From assembly GCA_031259225.1 (NCBI GenBank), contig JAIRLT010000139.1:1-13948 (forward strand): a stretch of DNA of 13,948 nt, written 5' to 3'. Below the pieces are notes generated by a model. It saw only the letters and a program-made list of their open reading frames with translations. It was not told the origin of the DNA and did not search any database. Positions 1 to 6,479 of the stretch are shown here, in pieces (positions within the stretch are counted from its first letter, which is position 1; each line of letters opens with the position of its first letter). This DNA comes from Prevotellaceae bacterium (GTDB lineage Bacteria; Bacteroidota; Bacteroidia; Bacteroidales; UBA932). Both the position numbers and the translations under genes were made by a program.

Positions 1-27
1 GTTGCCATTACTTTAAAATCCACAACA

Positions 28-444
28 ATGTCAATCGAAGAGCAACAAGAATTAAAACAAAAGAGCTACGCGGAAGCCATACGCTACATGAACAACGCCA
101 AAGAAACGTTGCAGAAAGCAAAGAAGGAAGACAATTACTATTCCGACCGGAAATACGTGCGCACTGCCTGCGGAACGGCATACAACGGCGTACTCCTCGC
201 GCTCGACACCTACCTTGCGCTCAAAGACGTGGAGCTACCCAAGAAAAAGCGCCGGTCAATTGATTTTTACACGCGGAACATCAGCAAAATCGACGGCAAA
301 ATGATGAAATATCTGGACGTCGTGTATGATGTCCTGCATTTAGATGGCTACTACGACGGAATTTTAGACGCCCCTGTAATAAAAAGAGGCTTTGACAACG
401 CCTACGAAATCATCAACAAAATCAAACCACAAACCCAAGGCTAA
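28..444 (+). CDS. DUF5618-like small protein, copy 1
   Basis: A 138-residue soluble, highly charged and probably all-helical protein. It has no signal peptide or membrane segment. Its pattern (SYAEAIRYMNNAKETLQKA near residues 13-31, then a Y-D-x-KYV stretch and a GTAYNGVLLALDTYL helix near 48-62) resembles what I recall as DUF5618, a Bacteroidetes-restricted family of about 140 residues. The helical arrangement is reminiscent of HEPN-like bundles, but no RxxxxH motif is evident, so I infer no nuclease activity. The start is the only ATG that aligns with the second copy. The upstream region is cut by the window edge, so promoter and operon cannot be judged. Function is unknown. The next gene is a paralogue 66 bp downstream. 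Confidence 0.85.
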   Translation: MSIEEQQELKQKSYAEAIRYMNNAKETLQKAKKEDNYYSDRKYVRTACGTAYNGVLLALDTYLALKDVELPKKKRRSIDFYTRNISKIDGKMMKYLDVVYDVLHLDGYYDGILDAPVIKRGFDNAYEIINKIKPQTQG

Positions 445-510
445 TGTGCTATGGTGATTAATTTTTAAATCTTGGAATTTTTAAATTTTTAAATCCTTTA
501 ATCCTTTAAT

Positions 511-933
511 ATGTCAATCGAAGAGCAACAAGAATTAAAACAAAAGAGCTACGCGGAAGCCATACGCTACATGAACAACGCCAAAGAAACGTTGCAGAAA
601 GCGAAGAAGGAAGACAATTACTATTCCGACCGGAAATACGTGCGCACTGCCTGCGGAACGGCATACAACGGCGTACTCCTCGCGCTTGAAACCTATCTCA
701 AACTTAAAGACGTGGAGCTACCCAAGAAAAAACGCCGGTCGATTGATTTTTATATGCATCACATCAGCAAAATCGACGGCAAAATGATGAAATACCTCGA
801 CACCGTGTATAGCGTCTTGCATTTAGACGGTTATTACGACGGCGTTTTAAAGGCATCCGTAATAAAAGACGGTTTTGACGACGCCTACGAAATCATCAAC
901 AAAATCAAACCTCAAACGGCGACCGTTCAGTGA
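511..933 (+). CDS. DUF5618-like small protein, copy 2
   Basis: A 140-residue paralogue of the preceding gene, in the same orientation. The first 59 or so residues are identical to copy 1. The C-terminal half differs at scattered positions (for example ALDTYLAL becomes ALETYLKL, FYTRN becomes FYMHH, and the C-terminal tail changes). The reading frame is intact and the changes keep charge and hydrophobic pattern, so both copies look functional. The 66-bp gap before it is AT-rich, made of TTTAAATCTT-type simple repeats, and contains no TAnnTTTG promoter, so cotranscription with copy 1 is likely. I recognise the family only as probable DUF5618 and assign no function. Confidence 0.85.
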   Translation: MSIEEQQELKQKSYAEAIRYMNNAKETLQKAKKEDNYYSDRKYVRTACGTAYNGVLLALETYLKLKDVELPKKKRRSIDFYMHHISKIDGKMMKYLDTVYSVLHLDGYYDGVLKASVIKDGFDDAYEIINKIKPQTATVQ

Positions 934-975
934 TTAAGCGATTAGGATATTAATGGTGTTTTTATGCGCGCCGGA

Positions 976-1005
976 TTTACACTCGGGGAAAAATTACTAC
1001 CTTTG
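976..1005 (+). promoter_or_regulatory. Bacteroidetes promoter for the structured RNA
   Basis: The -7 box TACCTTTG (998-1005) matches TAnnTTTG exactly. A weak TTTA at 976-979 sits 18 bp upstream as the -33 box. Transcription should start near 1009-1013. No long ORF follows directly; the transcript leads into the structured region. Confidence 0.65.
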
Positions 1006-1011
1006 CATCGC

Positions 1012-1285
1012 TGGAACTTAAAATAAACAAATTATGAAAAAATAAAGGTCAATGCGCGTTCCCGCTACATGGAACAGACATATTCAGCGTTAGCTTGTAT
1101 CTTGTGATTGGAATATAGTCAATTTCAACACGTCCAAGAATAAAGTTAAAACGCTCATGAGCAATCGTGGGCTTTATTCGGTTATTTGGACGTTAGGTAG
1201 ACTATAACCTCAATCACAAGTAAAGAGATTTAAGTTCACGATTTTTCTTTGGAAGGAATGCGTGAACCATACGGGGAACAAAGGA
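1012..1285 (+). ncRNA. large structured RNA, 6S-like candidate
   Basis: The region has no ORF but is dense in long complementary segments. The central hairpin stacks a perfect 10-bp helix (1101-1110/1211-1220), a 7-bp helix (1114-1120/1200-1206), and two 8-bp helices contiguous on the 5' side (1130-1137/1186-1193 and 1138-1145/1172-1179). Its loop holds the palindrome GCTCATGAGC. Outside this, 1058-1063 can pair with 1274-1279 and 1069-1072 with 1267-1270 as a closing stem. Two local hairpins (1058-1062/1071-1075 and 1234-1240/1261-1267) and an 8-bp alternative (1055-1062/1255-1262) compete with that stem. A long rod with a large central bubble behind a strong promoter is the architecture of 6S RNA, including the Bacteroidales-1 motif that has been proposed as the 6S of this order. 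The assignment is inference. A cis-regulatory leader for the micro-ORF downstream is the main alternative, because I see no U-run terminator between them. Confidence 0.6.
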
Positions 1286-1313
1286 AAACTACAACCAACA
1301 TCCACTAAAACTT

Positions 1314-1400
1314 ATGAATGAAAATAAACGCAGGATACTGCTTAATATACTCTGGCTCGCTATCAGCGCCATTATTTGCGCAGCCGTCTTCCTGATGTAA
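1314..1400 (+). CDS. 28-residue single-pass membrane micro-ORF
   Basis: ATG to TAA encodes 28 residues: a polar, basic N-terminus (MNENKRR) followed by about 20 uninterrupted hydrophobic residues containing Trp, two Ala-Ile stretches and Cys, ending in FLM. By the positive-inside rule this would be an inner-membrane peptide with a cytoplasmic N-terminus. The upstream sequence has AAGGAAAA about 26 bases before the ATG, too far to be a clear ribosome site, so translation is not proven. It lies 29 bp beyond the structured RNA, with no terminator between, so it may be on the same transcript. I do not recognise the family. A chance hydrophobic ORF is possible, but a clean charged-head/TM layout in an otherwise gene-free gap is suggestive. 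Confidence 0.45.
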   Translation: MNENKRRILLNILWLAISAIICAAVFLM

Positions 1401-1440
1401 AAAGATTTAAAGATTTCACGGTTTAAAGATTTCAGGGCTT
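1401..1440. repeat. short AAAGATTT/TTTCA simple-repeat module
   Basis: Three degenerate copies of a TTTAAAGATTTCA-type unit follow the micro-ORF. The last reaches into the 3' end of peptidase T, whose TGA stop lies in it. The same unit recurs at 7711-7743 and, in the other orientation, at 13511-13546, so it is a genome-level repeat rather than local low complexity. Confidence 0.6.
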
Positions 1441-2664
1441 CACTAATTCTATAATCATTTCTGCGGCTTTCAGCATGCTTTCGGCATGCAGGTATTCATA
1501 CTTCCCGTGCGGATGATGCCCGCCGGTGAAAATATTCGGGCAGGGCAATCCCATAAACGACAGCCGTGCGCCGTCGGTGCCGCCGCGGGCGGCAGTAATA
1601 ACCGGCGTTATACCGGCTGCCTGCATGGCGGCTTTTGCTTTTTCCACGATAAAAAAGTGCGGCAGGATTTTTTCGTACATGTTATAATACTGGTCGCGCA
1701 GTTGCAGGCGTACGACCGGCGTTGTATACATCTTGTTGAGGTCGCCGGCGATTTTTTCGAGGGTGGCTTTCCGCCGCCGGAACGCTGCGCGGTCGAAGTC
1801 GCGGATGAGGTAATGCAGCGACGCCTGTTCTTCCGTACCCTGACACCGCGAGAGGTGGAAGAAGCCGTCGCGGTTGCCGGTGGTTTCGGGACGCTCGCCT
1901 GCCGGCAATGCCGCATGAAAAGCGGCAGCCACATTCAAGGCGTTAATCATTTTTCCCTTTGCATAGCCCGGATGGATGTTGTTGCCGGTAATATACACAG
2001 CCGCTTCGGCGGCGTTGAAGTTTTCGTATTCCAGTCCGCCCAGCTCCCCGCCGTCGAAAGTATAGGCGAAATCGGCGCCGAACTTTTGTACGTCGAACCT
2101 GTCGGCGCCCCGCCCTATTTCCTCGTCGGGCGTGAAAGCGATACGTATAGCGCCGTGCGGGATGCCGCCATGCGACAGCAGGCAAGCCGCAGCGCTCATA
2201 ATGGCGGCGATGCCGGCTTTGTCGTCGGCGCCGAGCAGCGTATTGCCGCCGGCGGTAACGATTGTTTGCCCGGCATATTGTTTGATTTCCGGGAACTCGG
2301 CAGTGCGCAGCACGATATTTTCCGCATGGTTTAACACGATGTCGCCGCCGTCGTAGGGATAAATGACCTGCGGGCGGACATTCGCTCCGGGATAATCCGG
2401 CGAAGTGTCGAGGTGCGCAATCAACCCGATGACCGGCGTGCGTTCGTCCACCGTGGCGGGAATGGTTGCCATCATATAGCCGTTCTTGTCCACCGCCGCA
2501 TCCGCCGCCCCCAGAGCGCGCAGTTCGGCGGCAAGCAATTCCGCCAGCGCCCGTTGCCCGGATGTACTGGGGCACGATACGGCAGCAGGGTTCGATTGCG
2601 TATCAAACCCCGCATAACGTATAAACCGTTCTAAAACCTCAGTGATATTCATATTCCTACTCAT
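1432..2664 (-). CDS. pepT: peptidase T (tripeptide aminopeptidase)
   Basis: Cytoplasmic di-zinc M20B aminopeptidase that removes the N-terminal residue from tripeptides. The 410-residue length matches the family (about 408 in E. coli). Visible active-site motifs, in order: HLDTSPD with zinc ligand H84 and D86, GADDKAG with the bridging D147, PDEEIGRG with catalytic E181 and ligand E182, FDGGE with D204, and GGHHPHG with H383. The lid/dimerisation domain begins near the conserved NNIHPGYAKGKMINAL (228-243). The ATG at 2664 gives MSRNMNITEV; an in-frame ATG at 2652 would fit the usual short N-terminus equally well. It is divergent from the lipid kinase gene, and its likely promoter (TACCTTTA) is at 2693-2700. 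The TGA stop falls inside a simple-repeat module. Confidence 0.95.
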   Translation of the reverse strand: MSRNMNITEVLERFIRYAGFDTQSNPAAVSCPSTSGQRALAELLAAELRALGAADAAVDKNGYMMATIPATVDERTPVIGLIAHLDTSPDYPGANVRPQVIYPYDGGDIVLNHAENIVLRTAEFPEIKQYAGQTIVTAGGNTLLGADDKAGIAAIMSAAACLLSHGGIPHGAIRIAFTPDEEIGRGADRFDVQKFGADFAYTFDGGELGGLEYENFNAAEAAVYITGNNIHPGYAKGKMINALNVAAAFHAALPAGERPETTGNRDGFFHLSRCQGTEEQASLHYLIRDFDRAAFRRRKATLEKIAGDLNKMYTTPVVRLQLRDQYYNMYEKILPHFFIVEKAKAAMQAAGITPVITAARGGTDGARLSFMGLPCPNIFTGGHHPHGKYEYLHAESMLKAAEMIIELVKP

Positions 2665-2692
2665 GACTGTTTTTCATTACATAATTATCAAG

Positions 2693-2700
2693 TAAAGGTA
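2693..2700 (-). promoter_or_regulatory. probable pepT -7 box
   Basis: On the minus strand this reads TACCTTTA, one base off TAnnTTTG, and would give a leader of about 25 nt before the ATG at 2664. No good TTTG -33 box is seen upstream of it. It sits back to back with the promoter of the divergent lipid kinase gene. Confidence 0.4.
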
Positions 2701-2708
2701 AAAAGAAA

Positions 2709-2739
2709 TTTGAAAATAAACTAAAAAGAAGTATATTTG
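2709..2739 (+). promoter_or_regulatory. consensus promoter abutting the lipid kinase start
   Basis: TTTG (2709-2712), 19 bp, then TATATTTG (2732-2739): both boxes match the Bacteroidetes consensus exactly. The ATG at 2743 begins only three bases after the -7 box, where transcription should start, so the mRNA is predicted to be leaderless. This also rules out the TTG at 2737 as a start codon, since it lies inside the box. Confidence 0.7.
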
Positions 2740-2742
2740 TAT

Positions 2743-3615
2743 ATGCGGAAAATAGCTTTCATACTAAATCCCCTGTCCGGAAAAGGAAATAAAGAGGCGG
2801 TAGAACAATATATCAGCCATCACTTCGGATGGAGTACCGGTTTTGATACCCGGCAGTACACCACCCGTTGCGCCGGCGACGGCTATGAATTAGCCCGGCA
2901 ATTTGCCGCGCAAGGATTTGATGCAGTAGTGGCGGTCGGCGGCGACGGGACTATTAATGAAATAGCACGTGGACTGGTGCATAGCCCTACGGCGATGGGT
3001 ATTGTGCCGATGGGCTCGGGGAATGGGCTGGCGCGGCACTTGCGCTTGCCGATGGATTTTAAGAAAGCGCTCGAAAAAATTACACACTTCCAAACACGCG
3101 CCATAGACGCCGCACAAATTAACGGGCGCCTGTTCTTTTGCACGGCAGGCGTCGGCTTCGACGCCTTGATAGGACACCTGTTCAATAGCGGTGGAAAACG
3201 AGGCATATCAACGTATATCTCGCTTTCGACGCGCGAGTTTTTGCAATACAAACCGCAGGAATATACGGTTACGACAGACGGGCAAACGCATACCCACAAA
3301 GCTTTCCTGATAACTTTCGCGAATGCTTCGCAATGGGGCAACAATGCTTATATTGCGCCGCTTGCCCATTGCAACGACGGGCAACTGGATGTGGTAATAT
3401 GGAAAGATTTTCCCCGCGTGGCGGCGCCGTTCATGCTTCCGCGCCTGTTCACCAAAACCATTCACAAATCTTCCTTTGTAGAAATGTACCAATGTAAACA
3501 TATTATAGTGGAACGTCCGCAGGAAGATTATGTACATCTCGACGGGGAAACGCTACAAATGGGAAAAGTATTGGATATTCAAGTATTGCCTTCCGCCTTG
3601 AAAGTACTTGTATAA
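2743..3615 (+). CDS. diacylglycerol/lipid kinase, YegS/DgkB family
   Basis: A 290-residue DAGK-catalytic-domain enzyme that phosphorylates diacylglycerol or a related lipid using ATP, feeding phosphatidic acid back into phospholipid synthesis. Visible motifs are NPLSGKGNK at 9-17 (nucleotide-binding loop), GGDGT at 66-70 followed by INEIARGL, and GSGNGLARHL at 91-100. The C-terminal beta domain contains the conserved LDGE near the end (YVHLDGETLQMG). Length fits the family. The start is placed at ATG 2743, not at the in-frame TTG six bases earlier, because that codon is part of the -7 promoter box. It is monocistronic: a divergent pepT upstream and a convergent ABC ATPase 40 bp downstream. 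Substrate specificity cannot be read from the sequence. Confidence 0.9.
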   Translation: MRKIAFILNPLSGKGNKEAVEQYISHHFGWSTGFDTRQYTTRCAGDGYELARQFAAQGFDAVVAVGGDGTINEIARGLVHSPTAMGIVPMGSGNGLARHLRLPMDFKKALEKITHFQTRAIDAAQINGRLFFCTAGVGFDALIGHLFNSGGKRGISTYISLSTREFLQYKPQEYTVTTDGQTHTHKAFLITFANASQWGNNAYIAPLAHCNDGQLDVVIWKDFPRVAAPFMLPRLFTKTIHKSSFVEMYQCKHIIVERPQEDYVHLDGETLQMGKVLDIQVLPSALKVLV

Positions 3616-3655
3616 GTTGAGAGTTGAGAATGCCAGCGCTCCTAATTCCCAATTC

Positions 3656-4567
3656 TTAATTCTTAACTACCTTAATAAAGATGTCGTTCATGGTAGGTAT
3701 CAGTTCGCGGAATTCCATAATTTGCACGTGCGGCAACAGGAGTTGTAATAAATGATTGGCAGGCTGCCCTGCGAGGGACTGGATATTTATTTTTTGCCGT
3801 CCGTTCTCCTGTTTGCTTGCAATTATGCGGTATTCCGAAGGCAGCCAATGTGCCGCATCTTGCCCGTCAGGATAGAAAGTAGCCTCAAAAACATTGTCGC
3901 CATAGTTGCGGCGGATTTCATCCACCCTGCCCGCAAGCACTACGCGCGACTGGTTGATAAGCGCAATTTCGTCACACAGTTCCTCCACCGAAGCCATGTT
4001 GTGGGTAGAGAAAATAATGGTGCTGCCATTGGCTTTCAATTTCAGTATCTCTTCTTTCAGCAAACTGACGTTGATGGGGTCGAACCCGCTGAAAGGCTCG
4101 TCGAATATGAGCAGTTGCGGTTGGTGCAGGATGGTAACGATGAACTGTACCTTTTGCGCCATACCTTTTGAAAGCTCTTCCACCTTTTTGTCCCACCAGC
4201 CTTCGATGCCGAATTTTATAAACCATTTTTTCAGTTGTTGCACGGCGTCGTAACGCGAAAGCCCTTTGAGGCGCGACAGGTAAATCGCCTGTTCGCCGAC
4301 TTTCATTTTCTTGTACAAGCCGCGTTCTTCGGGCAGGTAGCCGATATGGTACACGTCGCCGGCAACGAGCTGCCGACCATTCAGTAATATTTGCCCGCTG
4401 TCCGGCGCGGTAATCTGGTTGATGATGCGGATGAGGGTTGTCTTTCCCGCGCCGTTGGGTCCCAGCAATCCGAAAATTGTTCCCTGCGGAACAGTAATGT
4501 CCACCCGGTCTAATGCCAAATGACCGGCATAACGTTTAGTAACATCTCTGGCTACAAGTAAATCCAT
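3656..4567 (-). CDS. ABC transporter ATP-binding protein (NatA/YhaQ-like)
   Basis: A 303-residue cytoplasmic ATPase subunit of an ABC-2-type exporter. Walker A is GPNGAGKTT (36-44). The Q-loop segment reads GYLPEERGLYKKM (76-88), typical of the NatA/YhaQ branch. The signature is LSKGM (132-136), Walker B LLIFDEP (152-158) with the catalytic Glu, and the H-switch is His189 in STHNM. Residues about 220-300 form the DUF4162-type C-terminal extension. The family normally has its permease gene directly adjacent; here the neighbours are a reductase upstream and a convergent lipid kinase downstream, so the membrane partner must be elsewhere or lost. All catalytic residues are intact. The last codons and the TAA lie in a TAATTCTTAATTCTTAA simple repeat. 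It has its own promoter at 4590-4597. Confidence 0.93.
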   Translation of the reverse strand: MDLLVARDVTKRYAGHLALDRVDITVPQGTIFGLLGPNGAGKTTLIRIINQITAPDSGQILLNGRQLVAGDVYHIGYLPEERGLYKKMKVGEQAIYLSRLKGLSRYDAVQQLKKWFIKFGIEGWWDKKVEELSKGMAQKVQFIVTILHQPQLLIFDEPFSGFDPINVSLLKEEILKLKANGSTIIFSTHNMASVEELCDEIALINQSRVVLAGRVDEIRRNYGDNVFEATFYPDGQDAAHWLPSEYRIIASKQENGRQKINIQSLAGQPANHLLQLLLPHVQIMEFRELIPTMNDIFIKVVKN

Positions 4568-4589
4568 CGTTTGAAAAAATTAGTCGTTG

Positions 4590-4623
4590 CAAAGGTATAA
4601 AAAAGATTTGAACGCAGGCGCAA
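4590..4623 (-). promoter_or_regulatory. promoter of the ABC ATPase gene
   Basis: The minus strand reads TACCTTTG at 4597-4590, an exact -7 box. A TTGCG at 4623-4619 stands in for the -33 box about 21 bp upstream. The leader would be about 20 nt. It separates this gene from the reductase upstream, so the two need not be cotranscribed. Confidence 0.6.
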
Positions 4624-4647
4624 GTACCCCTGCCACCGGATACCGGA

Positions 4648-5577
4648 TTAAGGAATGACATTGCCGGCAGCGCGGTAAATTTCGTACCATTCTTCGCGCG
4701 TGAGCGGCAGCTCCGACCCCTTGCAGGCGTCAAGCATCCGTTGTACTTTGGTTGTGCCTAAAATGACTTGCATGTTTGCCGGGTGCCGGGTGAGCCAGCC
4801 GACAGCTACTGCCGTGTCAGGCACGTTATATTTGGCGGCAATGCGGTCAATAACGGCATTCAATTCCGCATAATTTTGCGTATCGCCGAGAAACGGTCCT
4901 TCAAAAAATCCTTTCTGAAAAGGCGACCATGCCTGAATGGTGATAGCATGCAGGCGGCAGTAGTCAAGCACGCTGTCCGTGCGTTCGACACTTTGGCTGA
5001 GGCGCATGTTCACCGTAATGCCGCTATCTATCATTGGCGTATGGGCGATGCTTAATTGCAGTTGGTTTGCAACTAACTTTTGCGGCACGTATTTTTGTAT
5101 CAACGCTATCTGCATCGGGTTTTGATTAGATACGCCGAAATAGCGTACCTTTCCGCCGGCATGCAAGGCGTCGAAAGCAGCGGCGATTTCTTCGGGCTCC
5201 ATTAGCGCATCGGGGCGGTGCAGGAGCAGCACATCCAAATAGGTTGTCTTCAGCCGTTGCAAAATGCCGTCCACCGCAGTGAGGATATGCGCTTTGGAAA
5301 AATCGTAATAAGCAAATGGCGTCTTCCGGATGCCACATTTGCTTTGGATAAATATTTTTTCGCGAAGTGTGTCGTTCATGCCGGCGGCTTCGGCAAAAAG
5401 CGTTTCGCAGTTGCCATTGCCGTACACATCGGCATGGTCAAAGAAATTGATGCCGGCGTCTATGGCTGTGCGGATGAGTTTTTCCGCTTCCGGCTTCGAC
5501 AGTTCTTGCAGGCGCATGCAGCCCATAACCACATTGGACACCGGTAATCCCGTAGTGGATAATGCTATTTTTTTCAT
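4648..5577 (-). CDS. aldo/keto reductase, YdhF-like
   Basis: A 309-residue NAD(P)H-dependent TIM-barrel oxidoreductase. The catalytic tetrad is visible: D47 and Y52 in FFDHADVYGNG, K80 in QSKCGI, and H120 in LLLHRPD. The HADVYG, SKCGI and LLLHRPDALMEPEE segments and the GKVRYFGVSN stretch match the YdhF subgroup of aldo/keto reductases. Substrate is unknown for most of that subgroup. The C-terminal part contains the cofactor-binding ILGTTKVQRM segment (phosphate-binding loop). Length is normal and there is no signal peptide. A clean -7 box (TATCTTTG on the minus strand, 5610-5603) lies 26 bp before the start. The gene faces away from the palindromic element that begins 74 bp upstream. Confidence 0.93.
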   Translation of the reverse strand: MKKIALSTTGLPVSNVVMGCMRLQELSKPEAEKLIRTAIDAGINFFDHADVYGNGNCETLFAEAAGMNDTLREKIFIQSKCGIRKTPFAYYDFSKAHILTAVDGILQRLKTTYLDVLLLHRPDALMEPEEIAAAFDALHAGGKVRYFGVSNQNPMQIALIQKYVPQKLVANQLQLSIAHTPMIDSGITVNMRLSQSVERTDSVLDYCRLHAITIQAWSPFQKGFFEGPFLGDTQNYAELNAVIDRIAAKYNVPDTAVAVGWLTRHPANMQVILGTTKVQRMLDACKGSELPLTREEWYEIYRAAGNVIP

Positions 5578-5602
5578 ATTTTTTAAGGAATTAAAATCTT
5601 TG

Positions 5603-5610
5603 CAAAGATA
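5603..5610 (-). promoter_or_regulatory. promoter of the aldo/keto reductase gene
   Basis: The minus strand reads TATCTTTG, an exact -7 box, with an A/T-rich region but no good TTTG 19-21 bp upstream. The palindromic repeat element starts 40 bp further upstream, leaving the promoter intact. Confidence 0.6.
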
Positions 5611-5650
5611 TTAAAATAAAATTTGGAATTAAAAAATAAAGTAATATATT

Positions 5651-6358
5651 GGGTGCATTTCAAATTGTCGCATCGTCATTGCGAACCCGAAGGATGAAGC
5701 AATCCGGTTTAATGAGCTAATGTAATTAATGTGCTAATGTGACTAATTAGGCTGGCGCGCCAGTGTCAGCCAATTAGAAATTAGAAAAAGTTCCCTTAGT
5801 AGCAAAAGGGAAAGAATAGAAACAATACCCTTATTCCCTTATTCAACCGCGCCCGTCATTTCGAGCGGAGCACGCGAAGAATGAGCGTGCGGAGTCGAGA
5901 AATCTGCTGCGTCCTGCACTTGCTGCTTTGTGCCGCCCTGCGTTCTGGAGCAGTTTCCTCCGCTTCGCTTCGCGAATGGAGAATGGAGAGTGGATAGTGG
6001 AGAATTGGCTGGCTCGCCAGCCTAATTCCTAATTCTTAATTCCTAATTCTTAATTCATCTGGATTGCTTCACGGCTCGTTCCTCGCCGCTCGCAATGACG
6101 GGGTGGTTTAATAAGGTAATAAGGGTGTGGTTCTGTTGTCTGTTCATTGCTACTAAGGGAACTTTTTTAATTGTTAATTATTAATTGTTAATTGTTAATT
6201 ATTAGTGCTGGCGCGCCAGCTAACTTTTAGTTTTTAACTTTTAGTTTTTAACTCCTCTGCCGCGTCAGCCAATTAGTCACATTATCACATTAAACAATTA
6301 GCACATTAGGATCACCCTCCGGGTTCGCAATGACGATGCGACAATTTGAAATGCACCC
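5651..6358. repeat. 708-bp nested palindromic mosaic element with 39-bp TIRs
   Basis: The ends are perfect 39-bp inverted repeats (5651-5689 and 6320-6358), starting GGGTGCATTTCAAATTG. Further inverted pairs nest inside: AAAAAGTTCCCTTAGTAGC at 5785-5803 with its exact complement at 6149-6167; CTAATGTGACTAATTAG-type sequence near 5734-5750 against 6270-6292; ACCCTTATTCCC near 5828 against the AATAAGGGTG near 6117; and a GTCATT(G/T)CGAGCGG-type dyad. GCTGGCGCGCCAG palindromes lie at 5751 and 6207. The centre (5940-6060) holds GAGAATG/GAGAGTG and TAATTCTTAATTCC simple repeats. No ORF or transposase is present. It looks like a non-autonomous MITE-like composite that fills the gap between the promoters of the reductase and the tandem-repeat gene. 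Confidence 0.8.
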
Positions 6359-6411
6359 CCTTTTTATTGATTTCCTGCACGAAATATTTTTTTCAAAATA
6401 CGCAAAAAAAT

Positions 6412-6442
6412 TTTGTCGGGTTAAAAAAAGTTTCTAACTTTG
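6412..6442 (+). promoter_or_regulatory. consensus promoter of the tandem-repeat gene
   Basis: TTTG (6412-6415), 19 bp, then TAACTTTG (6435-6442): both boxes match the consensus exactly. It begins about 54 bp outside the right end of the palindromic element. Predicted leader is about 33 nt, with AGGA 2 nt before the ATG at 6480, a spacing that is shorter than usual. Confidence 0.75.
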
Positions 6443-6479
6443 CACCCGTATCCGTAAATTTTGGATAGATTAGCAGGAA

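Larger units (their letters stand above)
28..933 (+). repeat. tandem gene duplication with patchy identity
   Basis: Bases 28-203 match 511-686 with a single silent difference (position 120 A versus 603 G). From 204/687 onward the two copies diverge sharply, with several changes per 30 bases. The abrupt boundary inside a codon run points to recent gene conversion of the 5' part, or to recombination between older paralogues, rather than one uniform duplication event. Confidence 0.85.

Noticed and set aside
1012..1285. tmRNA, RNase P RNA or retron ncRNA
   Set aside because: There is no tRNA-like CCA end or tag ORF, no RNase P consensus core, and no reverse transcriptase gene nearby.
1486..2334. 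282-residue open frame on the + strand
   Set aside because: It is antisense to pepT, whose full set of catalytic motifs is on the other strand; the frame is an artefact of GC-rich codons.
2737..2742. TTG start for the lipid kinase
   Set aside because: The codon is part of the TATATTTG promoter box, so it would not be in the mRNA.
5651..6358. CRISPR array or IS element
   Set aside because: There are no regularly spaced direct repeats with unique spacers, and no transposase frame; the repeats are inverted and nested.
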